Shown here piece by piece: positions 33,658-42,231 of a stretch of 64,000 nucleotides of DNA (position 1 is the stretch's first letter; the number at the start of each line of letters is the position of its first letter). The notes beneath the pieces are model-generated. The model saw only the letters and a program-made list of their open reading frames with translations, ran no database searches and was not told where the DNA came from. Source of the DNA: Mesostigma viride (Eukaryota; Streptophyta; Mesostigmatophyceae; Mesostigmatales; Mesostigmataceae); the NCBI GenBank assembly GCA_009746045.1, contig RPFO01000026.1:1495042-1559041 (forward strand). The letters are read 5' to 3'. Both the position numbers and the translations under genes were made by a program.

Positions 33658-35720
33658 AGAGGTTTGAGACCTGCAACCACAGTGGCGTACACAGCTTTGT
33701 CCAGGTTAGCATTTGACAACCATGAATACAGCAGGTAGCTAGCAGGCAGACCCCTGAGATCAGGGTCCTTTTCTACAGCCAACCTATAATTCTTGCAATC
33801 AGTGGCATAGTCTTGCTTGTTGACCTGGTAAGCATTAAGCCAGTTGAAACCACGGATGGATTCAAACTGTGTCCTATCCACCAGCAAGTGCTTAAGCTCA
33901 TCCATGAAGGCTGGCCACAATGCAATTGCTAGGTTAGGTGTCCCAGCCTTTTCTTGGTAAATCTGGACCAAGGTTTTAATGGCTGGGGCTGACCTATGGA
34001 TGGTGGTGGATGCACGCAAGGCACTGAACCAGTTCTGGACATTCAGAGACTCAAAACAGTAGTTCAGGCTAAACAAAAATTCCTTGGCCTGTTCCTGGGT
34101 GTAACCCTCAGGTAAGCCAGGGATTTCTATTTTAGATTCTTTTTGTTTTGGGTTAAACGTACCTTTGACCGGGTCCTTCTTTTCAGCCAAGAAAGTCTTG
34201 ACTGCTTGTTGAAGATCAGCCTCCTCCATGTTCGCCCTGCCCCTTTCCAGCTGGGAGATACTGGCCAGGAGGCCATCCAGCTGGGTGCGCGACAGGTCGT
34301 CCATGGGGTTGGTGGCCATGGTCTTGAGCTGTGCCGTGAGTATGGCAAGCAGCTCTTGGACGTCCCCCTTAAGGGTGGGTGGGGTTGGGTCCACTGGGGT
34401 CCCTTTTGCCACCGCCTTGCTCTTATCTGACTGCCCTGGTGTGGGTGCAGTCTGCTGGGCCTCCGCAGAAGGTGGTTGTGTTCCAGCTTGCTGTGCTAGT
34501 GCAGTGGCTGGTGGTGTTCCAGCTGCAGGCGCAGGGTCTTGTTCCCCTTGCCTTACTCCACTGCTGGTAGGAAAACCCTTGGCCTGGCCAAGCTGCTGCA
34601 GCGCTGCTGCTTGGGCTGCCAGGCCGCCCTCACGGGCTATCATGGCCTCTAGGAGTTTATTCTCCACCACCTTGCGGCGGTGGAGCTCCTGGGCATCCGG
34701 GTCACTTGGGGGTTTGCTGGGGGAGCTGGGGACAGTGCCCTGGCTCTTGCCCTGCAGCACCCTTGGTGACACGGCCCCTCCAACCACCCTTTGGCTCAAA
34801 TCAGTGCCAGGGGTGGGGAGGGTATGTGCAGGGAGTGCAGGCGTTTCTGTTGCCTGCATCTTCTCCTGCAGCTTGGTCAGCTGCAACAGGAGGGAATTGA
34901 GTTGGTCCGCTGTTAGCGTGACCCCCTCGTCCCCCTGTGCAACAACCAGCTCATTGAAGAGGCGCTCATGGAGCACCTCTCCAGCTTGCATGGCAGCCAG
35001 CTGCTTTTCAGCAGTCATGTTGCGGGCCGCTGTCTTTTTGCGGTCCCGCTCTTGCTGTGCAAGACGGCGTGCCTCTACAAACTGGGCGGCGGCCTGTTCG
35101 ACCGCCTGATTGAGTGGATTCATCTCAATCTCCCCATCAGAAACCCCTGGGGAGAGGGTGACCTCGTCATCAGACAGCTGAATGCTGCCGATGACGGGTC
35201 CTGGGACCTTCTTGGTCCGCATTTTGAACATGTATGCGTCCCTCTTCAGCTTCCTCTCGTACCCCCCCGCTTTCTGAGCGGATGAGGGGACGATCGGCAC
35301 CCCCGCTTGTTCTCCACCGCTTTTGGCTATTCCGCCCTCCTCCTGAGGAGGTTGGGACGGTGCCTTAGCGGGGAGGTCAGCGGGGCTTGCCTGAGGGCTG
35401 GGGGACCGCATACTGCTTACGGATTTTTGCGAGCTAGCTGGGCTAGAAAAAACAGATTTTTCGGCCTGTTCGGCCAAGGAGGTTACCTGTTTTTGCAGGG
35501 CTGCCAGCTGCCGCTCTTGGGCGGCTGCCTTGACGCTTTGCTGAGCCATCGCTGTCGCTAGCTGCCTAGCCACTAGCTGTTCCTGCTCCGCCTGCGCCCT
35601 TCTTGCTTTTTTAATTTTCTTGGCCGCAGCCTTCTCCTCTACTGTTGGCACCGTCTGCCAGCCAGCATCATCTATCCGCTTCTTTTTGAATTTCAGGCCT
35701 GGCATAATAGGATCTCCCAT
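33288..35720 (-). CDS. gag: Copia-1 Gag (minus copy)
   Basis: 810 codons; identical to the plus-copy Gag except near the C terminus, where the C-run changes give a PTPAPPTPAPTAQPP stretch instead of a His/Leu/Pro stretch. N-terminal Lys/Arg/Gln-rich coiled coil, Pro/Ser-rich middle, and capsid-like region (LFSLNYCFESLNVQNWFSAL, SIRGFNWLNAYQVNKQDYAT) near residues 540-700. Confidence 0.9.
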   Translation of the reverse strand: MGDPIMPGLKFKKKRIDDAGWQTVPTVEEKAAAKKIKKARRAQAEQEQLVARQLATAMAQQSVKAAAQERQLAALQKQVTSLAEQAEKSVFSSPASSQKSVSSMRSPSPQASPADLPAKAPSQPPQEEGGIAKSGGEQAGVPIVPSSAQKAGGYERKLKRDAYMFKMRTKKVPGPVIGSIQLSDDEVTLSPGVSDGEIEMNPLNQAVEQAAAQFVEARRLAQQERDRKKTAARNMTAEKQLAAMQAGEVLHERLFNELVVAQGDEGVTLTADQLNSLLLQLTKLQEKMQATETPALPAHTLPTPGTDLSQRVVGGAVSPRVLQGKSQGTVPSSPSKPPSDPDAQELHRRKVVENKLLEAMIAREGGLAAQAAALQQLGQAKGFPTSSGVRQGEQDPAPAAGTPPATALAQQAGTQPPSAEAQQTAPTPGQSDKSKAVAKGTPVDPTPPTLKGDVQELLAILTAQLKTMATNPMDDLSRTQLDGLLASISQLERGRANMEEADLQQAVKTFLAEKKDPVKGTFNPKQKESKIEIPGLPEGYTQEQAKEFLFSLNYCFESLNVQNWFSALRASTTIHRSAPAIKTLVQIYQEKAGTPNLAIALWPAFMDELKHLLVDRTQFESIRGFNWLNAYQVNKQDYATDCKNYRLAVEKDPDLRGLPASYLLYSWLSNANLDKAVYATVVAGLKPLWNDFRAGMNHIQDCLTPLAIGAPSATPTPKVQQTQGKGQGKKRQLGGQQGGQSKKAKGNQPQGQPGQPAQLKPNQWRRPTPPTPAPPTPAPTAQPPMQVPRTSAPGVAPRDTSGRTASGTPQ

Positions 35721-36199
35721 GATTTTGTCTATGGTAAACGACTTTAATTCAAGTTAATAAACGAGTGGACCTCTCAATGCTCAATGGCCTAACGCATGTG
35801 TTTATTACAATAAATCACAAGCCCCGCACCCAACGTGCACAAGGGCATTTAGCATTGTCGACAAGCAACGCTCTGCCTGGCTGCCACGTCTGGAGCAGCC
35901 GACAGTGGCCGTTGGGCTCTGTGGTGCAGCCTGAGTGGCGCGACGCCACTGCTAGACTCTCAGGACCTTAGTCCAACATCCGACACCTCAATGTCAGTCC
36001 CGAGTGGGTACTGGCGACGCCGTACCGCCAATCCTACTTGGGTACTGGCGTCCGTCACCAGGACTCGGCTATCGAATAGTCTAGCCTGCCGAATCACATA
36101 TAGCCGGGACTTCTGACCGAGCCTACACGTGCGAAACCCCAGATAGCACATTGCTATCTGGTACTTAGCCTATGTCCACGACTAGAGGCTAACTGTTGG

Positions 36200-36531
36200 G
36201 GCCACGAAAAGTGACCAAGTCCTGGGAGGGACGTTGGAAGTGGCAGTTGACAGCAACCATCCCGCTATCCCGCAAAAAGGCAGAAAACAGGGGAGTGTTG
36301 TCATTAGCAGCAGTGTCAGCAGGCGCAAAGCGACTGCCAGCCGGCAGTACCCACGGGGAGCGTGGCATTGGCGTCTAGCAGCATAACCAAAAAGTGGCGG
36401 GCCGGGGTGGCCCCCTCAAGGCTATGCAAGTCCTCGAAGAACTTCTGGCGTTCCAACGCAGGTAGACCACTATGGGGTGCGTAGCCCACCCCCACCGTGA
36501 GGTGGTGTTTAGACCGCCCCTCGACGGTGGG
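36200..36531 (-). pseudogene. LINE endonuclease fragment on the far side of Copia-1
   Basis: Reads HHLTVGVGYAPHSGLPALER, KFFEDLHSLEGATPARHFLV and MLLDANATLPVGT. The LDAN segment fits the GDFN/DAN motif of AP-type endonucleases. It continues the LINE ORF2 interrupted at 28883 and ends at the LINE's truncation point next to the TSD. Confidence 0.8.
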
Positions 36532-36542
36532 AGTTGGGTCAT

Positions 36543-36679
36543 GCTGGGGGGTAGTACCACCCCCAAGTGGCTGGAAATTTTTTTTCACATATTTATGGTT
36601 TGGAAGCATAACTGGATTTTTATCCCATGCACAGGTCTGTTTTCCAGAAAAGTGCACTTTAGATATGTCCCATCCCCTT
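36543..36679. other. Right end of the TIR element
   Basis: Contains a GGGGGTAGTACCACCCCC hairpin (near 36546) close to the TSD of the LINE, and ends in the terminal inverted repeat. No coding content. Confidence 0.6.
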
Positions 36680-36821
36680 GGAATTGTCCTCCTTGGCCAA
36701 TATTGAGCATATCCCTGGGGTCGACAATCCTGCTGATGCTTTGACCAAGCTAGTGCAGAAGGCAGCAGTGCAATACAAGGTTCTTCAGTCTCTGATGGAC
36801 CCATCTCAGCAAGCTGTCTAA
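36680..36821 (+). pseudogene. Copia-2 RNase H, last part
   Basis: Resumes the frame lost at 24301: LELSSLANIEHIPGVDNPAD, ALTKLVQKAAVQYKVLQSLM, ending at stop 36819-36821. VDNPADALTK is the standard end of a Copia RNase H and aligns with DEENLADALTK of Copia-1. Confidence 0.85.
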
Positions 36822-37771
36822 GCTGGTGCCTGGTTATAGGGCATTGGAGAGCAGATTGTGTGGTAGTGTCAGCATTGTGACTGGCATAATACCTGTATTT
36901 TAGTCTGTACTAAGGCTCATGGACCATGGTACACTCACTCTGATTTTAATCAGGATACAGCCAGGTTTTGGCTGGGGTTCATGCTGTTGACTACACAAGG
37001 TTGACAGGTCCATTACAGACCATGTATTCTATTTTAAAAGAAATGTATATTTGTACATACTTCTCACAATGGTCTGGGAACCTTTATACTGGGGTTTATA
37101 GGGCGGGGTTCGATTCCCTGGTATTATGTTTCTACAAGCTGGCCTGTTCAGGTGTTTGCCTGTTCAGACTTCCCTAGTTCCCCAGGGCAGGATTTAATTG
37201 TTGCCTATGTGTTTCATTTTGTCATTTGTTTGCTGTGGCAGTTTACCATCTGGCAAGTAGACGGGCGCCGTAAGACGGGCGCCAATAGACCCCTGTTGAG
37301 AGAATGACAGGCAAACTATTGTAATACGCCTTACTTTGTCAAGTGGTATTTTAATTGTCATGGATTTATGGTACTTATGTTGAATATGTACTGGGTTTTA
37401 TGGGATTAGTATCTGGGATTAATGTAACTCACCGCCAGAAGGTCATTGTACTGGAGGCTCTACCGAGGTGATGGGATTAATTCCTGGAGAAGACCTCATA
37501 GAATTAACCTGTATGTATTTAATTTTGTGTGCTTCTAATATCTGGTGGTACTCTGTAATGCCACTTCCATAGGTTTTTATCCATTTCTCATGGAATGGTT
37601 TTCCCTGTGGCAGATCTGTTTCTTTTCCAGTTCTTTAAAAGAAAAGGCTGGGGGAATGGCAATGGCCATTAAAGACATCTGTTCAAGCTTCAAGCTGGAG
37701 TGAAGGACATCTCAAGCTACTTCAAGGGTCCCTGGCAGGGGATGTGATCCCTAAAGAAAAGAAGGGATTGG
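36822..37771 (+). other. Copia-2 3' non-coding region and polypurine tract
   Basis: About 950 bp without coding content, longer than usual for the class. A direct repeat AGACGGGCGCC near 37259-37285 also occurs at the start of Copia-2 gag (about 15810). The purine-rich stretch 37753-37771, directly before the 3' LTR, is the likely plus-strand primer site. Confidence 0.6.
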
Positions 37772-38391
37772 AGTTAACGTAAAGGATTTACGTTAGATGG
37801 ATAGAGATTGTTACGCTCTTTCCAACGGCACCTTGAACGCCTCATTTGGTTAAGGAACGTAAAAGTTATGACGTTTCCTAGGCTGTGCCGACAGTACCCG
37901 GCGCGCCACTGTGGGCGCGTACGGACACAGGATGTACAAGTGTCACTTTGATAGTCCGCAGGACGTTGACAGGACTTGTACAGGACTTGATGGTCAATTG
38001 ATAGGTAGGCGCGCTGTAGCGCGCCAGGACCTATGAGACAATTGATGCTGAGTAGTGTACGGATAGGTCCACAGGACTAGCCGTATGGACAATTGATAGA
38101 TCTGCGCGCCAAAGGCGTGCCAGAGTCTGTGTAATCAATTGATTGACAGTTCAGCTGTGACAGTGCAGCTGAATACTTGGACGCGTCCCTAACAACCTAT
38201 ATGTGTGACTTGGTCGCACGTCCGGGACGCTAGTTCTTGCGTGCACGTTCTCTTGGCACTGCGACCCTGTCGCCCGTGCTGCGTGCAGTCTTGGAAGTGA
38301 CGTGACTTACGTCTGTGTTTCCTTGTTATTAATAAAGGCAACTTCCTGCAAGAACCATGGCGGAATTCGTGGCATTCACTCTCATACAACT
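37772..38391 (+). repeat. Copia-2 3' LTR (620 bp)
   Basis: Same ends as the 5' LTR (AGTTAACG...ACAACT), with a 3-bp insertion near 38220 and a few substitutions. It is followed directly by the right TSD, ATATA. Confidence 0.92.
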
Positions 38392-38454
38392 ATATAGAAT
38401 AGCAATAGCCCTAGCAATTGTAACCATTGGAGTCACTGCCGCTAAGGCAGCCAT

Positions 38455-39252
38455 AGTTACGTTAAATAGTCGGCCGAATTAACTTGGGTGCTCGGAAGTG
38501 GTTATTCCGGGCAAAATAGTGTTCCGGCCCGATTTGCCTCAGGCGGCAAAAGGTTCCGGCACTATTTAACGTAACTAAAACCTGGCCTCGTGGAGGGGGG
38601 ACGAAGAGCCCGAGACATCCGCCTAGGCCGCTGAGCACGCACCACTAAATGCGCCGGAGCTGCCTCAGTAAGGATTCGAACCCCTGACCTCCAAGGTGCA
38701 CAGGTTTTAGTTACGTTAAATAGTGCCGGAACCTTTTGCCGCCTGAGGCAAATCGGTCCGTAACACTATTTTGCCCGGAATAACCACTTCCGGGCACCCA
38801 AGTTAATTCGGCCGAATTAACTTGGGTGCTCGGACGTGGTTATTCCGGGCAAAATAGTGTTCCGGCCCGATTTGCCTCAGGCGGCAAAAGGTTCCGGCAC
38901 TATTTAACGTAACTAAAACCTGTGCACCTTGGAGGTCAGGGGTTCGAATCCTTACTGAGGCAGCTCCGGCGCATTTAGTGGTGCGTGCTCAGCGGCCTAG
39001 GCGGATGTCTCGGGCTCTTCGTCCCCCCTCCACGAGGCCAGGTTTTAGTTACGTTAAATAGTGCCGGAACCTTTTGCCGCCTGAGGCAAATCGGGCCGGA
39101 ACACTATTTTGCCCGGAATAACCACTTCCGAGCACCCAAGTTAATTCGGCCGAATTAACTTGGGTGCTCGGAAGTGGTTATTCCGGGCAAAATAGTGTTC
39201 CGGCCCGATTTGCCTCAGGCGGCAAAAGGTTCCGGCACTATTTAACGTAACT
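38455..39252. mobile_element. Foldback element with nested inverted modules and tRNA-half-like cassettes, TSD GCCAT
   Basis: 798 bp between GCCAT duplications (38450-38454 and 39253-39257); the empty site is seen at 63262-63268. The ends are AGTTACGTTAAATAGT and ACTATTTAACGTAACT. Module A (103-122 bp) occurs three times forward (38455-38576, 38812-38914, 39150-39252) and twice inverted (38709-38811, 39047-39149). Cassette X (132 bp) occurs twice, inverted (38577-38708, 38915-39046), bounded by AAAACCTG/CAGGTTTT. Palindrome centres are at 38811/38812 and 39149/39150. X holds a B-box (GGTTCGAATCC) and, downstream, an A-box-like GTGCTCAGCGGCCTAGG. No protein coding. Confidence 0.85.
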
Positions 39253-39324
39253 GCCATGCCTAGAATGTTTGCCTAGCTGTGCCAACATACCTAGTCACGC
39301 CCGTGCGGTGCCGCCAACGCACGG

Positions 39325-39767
39325 AGTTAGCCTCTAGTCGTGGACATAGGCTAAGTACCAGATAGCAATGTGCTATCTGGGGTTTCGCACGTGTAGGCTC
39401 GGTCAGAAGTCCCGGCTATATGTGATTCGGCAGGCTAGACTATTCGATAGCCGAGTCCTGGTGACGGACGCCAGTACCCAAGTAGGATTGGCGGTACGGC
39501 GTCGCCAGTACCCACTCGGGACTGACATTGAGGTGTCGGATGTTGGACTAAGGTCCTGAGAGTCTAGCAGTGGCGTCGCGCCACTCAGGCTGCACCACAG
39601 AGCCCAACGGCCACTGTCGGCTGCTCCAGACGTGGCAGCCAGGCAGAGCGTTGCTTGTCGACAATGCTAAATGCCCTTGTGCACGTTGGGTGCGGGGCTT
39701 GTGATTTATTGTAATAAACACATGCGTTAGGCCATTGAGCATTGAGAGGTCCACTCGTTTATTAACT
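39325..39767 (+). repeat. Copia-1 5' LTR (443 bp)
   Basis: Contains two CGCCAGTACCCA blocks and a small hairpin (AGATAG...CTATCT) near the start. TTGTAATAAACA near 39709-39720 combines a TGTAA and an AATAAA, a plausible poly(A) signal. Three further copies lie at 28889-29331, 35752-36194 and 46186-46628. Confidence 0.95.
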
Positions 39768-39798
39768 TGAATTAAAGTCGTTTACCATAGACAAAATC

Positions 39799-42231
39799 AT
39801 GGGAGATCCTATTATGCCAGGCCTGAAATTCAAAAAGAAGCGGATAGATGATGCTGGCTGGCAGACGGTGCCAACAGTAGAGGAGAAGGCTGCGGCCAAG
39901 AAAATTAAAAAAGCAAGAAGGGCGCAGGCGGAGCAGGAACAGCTAGTGGCTAGGCAGCTAGCGACAGCAATGGCTCAGCAAAGCGTCAAGGCAGCCGCCC
40001 AAGAGCGGCAGCTGGCAGCCCTGCAAAAACAGGTAACCTCCTTGGCCGAACAGGCCGAAAAATCTGTTTTTTCTAGCCCAGCTAGCTCGCAAAAATCCGT
40101 AAGCAGTATGCGGTCCCCCAGCCCTCAGGCAAGCCCCGCTGACCTCCCCGCTAAGGCACCGTCCCAACCTCCTCAGGAGGAGGGCGGAATAGCCAAAAGC
40201 GGTGGAGAACAAGCGGGGGTGCCGATCGTCCCCTCATCCGCTCAGAAAGCGGGGGGGTACGAGAGGAAGCTGAAGAGGGACGCATACATGTTCAAAATGC
40301 GGACCAAGAAGGTCCCAGGACCCGTCATCGGCAGCATTCAGCTGTCTGATGACGAGGTCACCCTCTCCCCAGGGGTTTCTGATGGGGAGATTGAGATGAA
40401 TCCACTCAATCAGGCGGTCGAACAGGCCGCCGCCCAGTTTGTAGAGGCACGCCGTCTTGCACAGCAAGAGCGGGACCGCAAAAAGACAGCGGCCCGCAAC
40501 ATGACTGCTGAAAAGCAGCTGGCTGCCATGCAAGCTGGAGAGGTGCTCCATGAGCGCCTCTTCAATGAGCTGGTTGTTGCACAGGGGGACGAGGGGGTCA
40601 CGCTAACAGCGGACCAACTCAATTCCCTCCTGTTGCAGCTGACCAAGCTGCAGGAGAAGATGCAGGCAACAGAAACGCCTGCACTCCCTGCACATACCCT
40701 CCCCACCCCTGGCACTGATTTGAGCCAAAGGGTGGTTGGAGGGGCCGTGTCACCAAGGGTGCTGCAGGGCAAGAGCCAGGGCACTGTCCCCAGCTCCCCC
40801 AGCAAACCCCCAAGTGACCCGGATGCCCAGGAGCTCCACCGCCGCAAGGTGGTGGAGAATAAACTCCTAGAGGCCATGATAGCCCGTGAGGGCGGCCTGG
40901 CAGCCCAAGCAGCAGCGCTGCAGCAGCTTGGCCAGGCCAAGGGTTTTCCTACCAGCAGTGGAGTAAGGCAAGGGGAACAAGACCCTGCGCCTGCAGCTGG
41001 AACACCACCAGCCACTGCACTAGCACAGCAAGCTGGAACACAACCACCTTCTGCGGAGGCCCAGCAGACTGCACCCACACCAGGGCAGTCAGATAAGAGC
41101 AAGGCGGTGGCAAAAGGGACCCCAGTGGACCCAACCCCACCCACCCTTAAGGGGGACGTCCAAGAGCTGCTTGCCATACTCACGGCACAGCTCAAGACCA
41201 TGGCCACCAACCCCATGGACGACCTGTCGCGCACCCAGCTGGATGGCCTCCTGGCCAGTATCTCCCAGCTGGAAAGGGGCAGGGCGAACATGGAGGAGGC
41301 TGATCTTCAACAAGCAGTCAAGACTTTCTTGGCTGAAAAGAAGGACCCGGTCAAAGGTACGTTTAACCCAAAACAAAAAGAATCTAAAATAGAAATCCCT
41401 GGCTTACCTGAGGGTTACACCCAGGAACAGGCCAAGGAATTTTTGTTTAGCCTGAACTACTGTTTTGAGTCTCTGAATGTCCAGAACTGGTTCAGTGCCT
41501 TGCGTGCATCCACCACCATCCATAGGTCAGCCCCAGCCATTAAAACCTTGGTCCAGATTTACCAAGAAAAGGCTGGGACACCTAACCTAGCAATTGCATT
41601 GTGGCCAGCCTTCATGGATGAGCTTAAGCACTTGCTGGTGGATAGGACACAGTTTGAATCCATCCGTGGTTTCAACTGGCTTAATGCTTACCAGGTCAAC
41701 AAGCAAGACTATGCCACTGATTGCAAGAATTATAGGTTGGCTGTAGAAAAGGACCCTGATCTCAGGGGTCTGCCTGCTAGCTACCTGCTGTATTCATGGT
41801 TGTCAAATGCTAACCTGGACAAAGCTGTGTACGCCACTGTGGTTGCAGGTCTCAAACCTCTGTGGAACGATTTCCGGGCGGGGATGAACCATATCCAAGA
41901 CTGCCTGACTCCCCTGGCTATAGGTGCTCCGTCTGCAACCCCAACCCCCAAGGTCCAACAGACCCAAGGGAAGGGGCAAGGAAAAAAGCGCCAGCTAGGG
42001 GGGCAGCAGGGCGGCCAGTCCAAGAAGGCCAAGGGCAACCAGCCCCAAGGCCAGCCGGGACAGCCTGCTCAGCTCAAGCCAAACCAGTGGAGGCGGCCCA
42101 CCCCCCCACACCTGCCCCACCCACCCCTGCACCCACTGCTCAGCCCCCCCATGCAGGTCCCAAGAACAAGTGCACCCGGTGTGGCACCAAGGGACACCAG
42201 CGGGCGGACTGCAAGTGGAACCCCGCAGTAG
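39799..42231 (+). CDS. gag: Copia-1 Gag
   Basis: 810 codons from ATG 39799, 32 bp after the LTR. Lys/Glu/Gln/Ala-rich coiled coil at about residues 25-95, Pro/Ser/Gln-rich middle, and capsid-like helical region at about 540-700 (LFSLNYCFESLNVQNWFSAL, LLYSWLSNANLDKAVYATVV). The Gag frame itself has no zinc knuckle. The CCHC knuckle lies in the -1 (Pol) frame, so only the frameshift product carries it. Without slippage the last 80 residues are Gln/Pro/Lys-rich. Confidence 0.92.
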   Translation: MGDPIMPGLKFKKKRIDDAGWQTVPTVEEKAAAKKIKKARRAQAEQEQLVARQLATAMAQQSVKAAAQERQLAALQKQVTSLAEQAEKSVFSSPASSQKSVSSMRSPSPQASPADLPAKAPSQPPQEEGGIAKSGGEQAGVPIVPSSAQKAGGYERKLKRDAYMFKMRTKKVPGPVIGSIQLSDDEVTLSPGVSDGEIEMNPLNQAVEQAAAQFVEARRLAQQERDRKKTAARNMTAEKQLAAMQAGEVLHERLFNELVVAQGDEGVTLTADQLNSLLLQLTKLQEKMQATETPALPAHTLPTPGTDLSQRVVGGAVSPRVLQGKSQGTVPSSPSKPPSDPDAQELHRRKVVENKLLEAMIAREGGLAAQAAALQQLGQAKGFPTSSGVRQGEQDPAPAAGTPPATALAQQAGTQPPSAEAQQTAPTPGQSDKSKAVAKGTPVDPTPPTLKGDVQELLAILTAQLKTMATNPMDDLSRTQLDGLLASISQLERGRANMEEADLQQAVKTFLAEKKDPVKGTFNPKQKESKIEIPGLPEGYTQEQAKEFLFSLNYCFESLNVQNWFSALRASTTIHRSAPAIKTLVQIYQEKAGTPNLAIALWPAFMDELKHLLVDRTQFESIRGFNWLNAYQVNKQDYATDCKNYRLAVEKDPDLRGLPASYLLYSWLSNANLDKAVYATVVAGLKPLWNDFRAGMNHIQDCLTPLAIGAPSATPTPKVQQTQGKGQGKKRQLGGQQGGQSKKAKGNQPQGQPGQPAQLKPNQWRRPTPPHLPHPPLHPLLSPPMQVPRTSAPGVAPRDTSGRTASGTPQ

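Larger units (their letters stand above)
28889..36194 (-). mobile_element. Copia-1, minus copy (7306 bp), inserted in the LINE
   Basis: Complete LTR retrotransposon on the minus strand with 443-bp LTRs at 28889-29331 and 35752-36194. The LTRs start AGTTAG and end TTAACT (read on the element's strand). TSD GTTGG at 28884-28888 and 36195-36199. It has gag (33288-35720) and pol (29698-33657) and appears intact. It differs from the plus copy by one silent G/A change near 35550, a 22 versus 20 base A/T run near 29344, and two compensating C-run changes. Confidence 0.95.
26218..36531 (-). mobile_element. 5'-truncated LINE (APE endonuclease + RT), split by Copia-1
   Basis: Minus strand; about 3 kb once Copia-1 (28889-36194) is discounted. 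TSD AGTTGGGTCAT at 26207-26217 and 36532-36542. From the 3' end: (TTAAA)n tail 26218-26239, conserved hairpin 26242-26266, 3' UTR, then ORF2 in three frames. Truncated within the endonuclease at the right end. This is the only copy here with both endonuclease and RT parts. Confidence 0.9.
24302..36679. mobile_element. TIR-bounded element inside Copia-2, itself carrying SINE, LINE and Copia-1
   Basis: The ends AAGGGGACGGGACATATC (24302-24319) and the reverse complement AAGGGGATGGGACATATC (36662-36679) match at 17 of 18 bases. The Copia-2 RNase H frame is broken exactly between them. A 24-bp perfect palindrome centred on GGCGCC (24321-24344) is subterminal. Without its own insertions it is about 2 kb and has no transposase, so it is non-autonomous. 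Sequence 24660-26206 within it shows no gene. TSD not resolved. Confidence 0.65.
14286..38391 (+). mobile_element. Copia-2: old Copia-like LTR element with nested insertions
   Basis: Bounded by 617- and 620-bp LTRs that start AGTTAACG and end ACAACT, with 5-bp TSD ATATA (14281-14285 and 38392-38396). Internal order: an ORF upstream of Gag, Gag, zinc knuckle, integrase, protease-like domain, RT, RNase H, then about 950 bp of 3' non-coding sequence and a purine tract (37753-37771) before the 3' LTR. It is cut by insertions at 18562-20296, 21493-23555 and 24302-36679. Coding parts carry frameshifts, so the copy is defective. Confidence 0.9.

Noticed and set aside
34228-35109. 293-codon ORF antisense to Copia-1 gag (and its mirror at 40410-41291)
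   Set aside because: It lies fully opposite the real gag frame, has no family resemblance, and appears in both copies only because gag does.
38915-39046. A functional tRNA gene in the foldback element
   Set aside because: B-box precedes the A-box-like block, the T stem has mismatches, and no full cloverleaf can be drawn. Kept only as a tRNA-half-like cassette.
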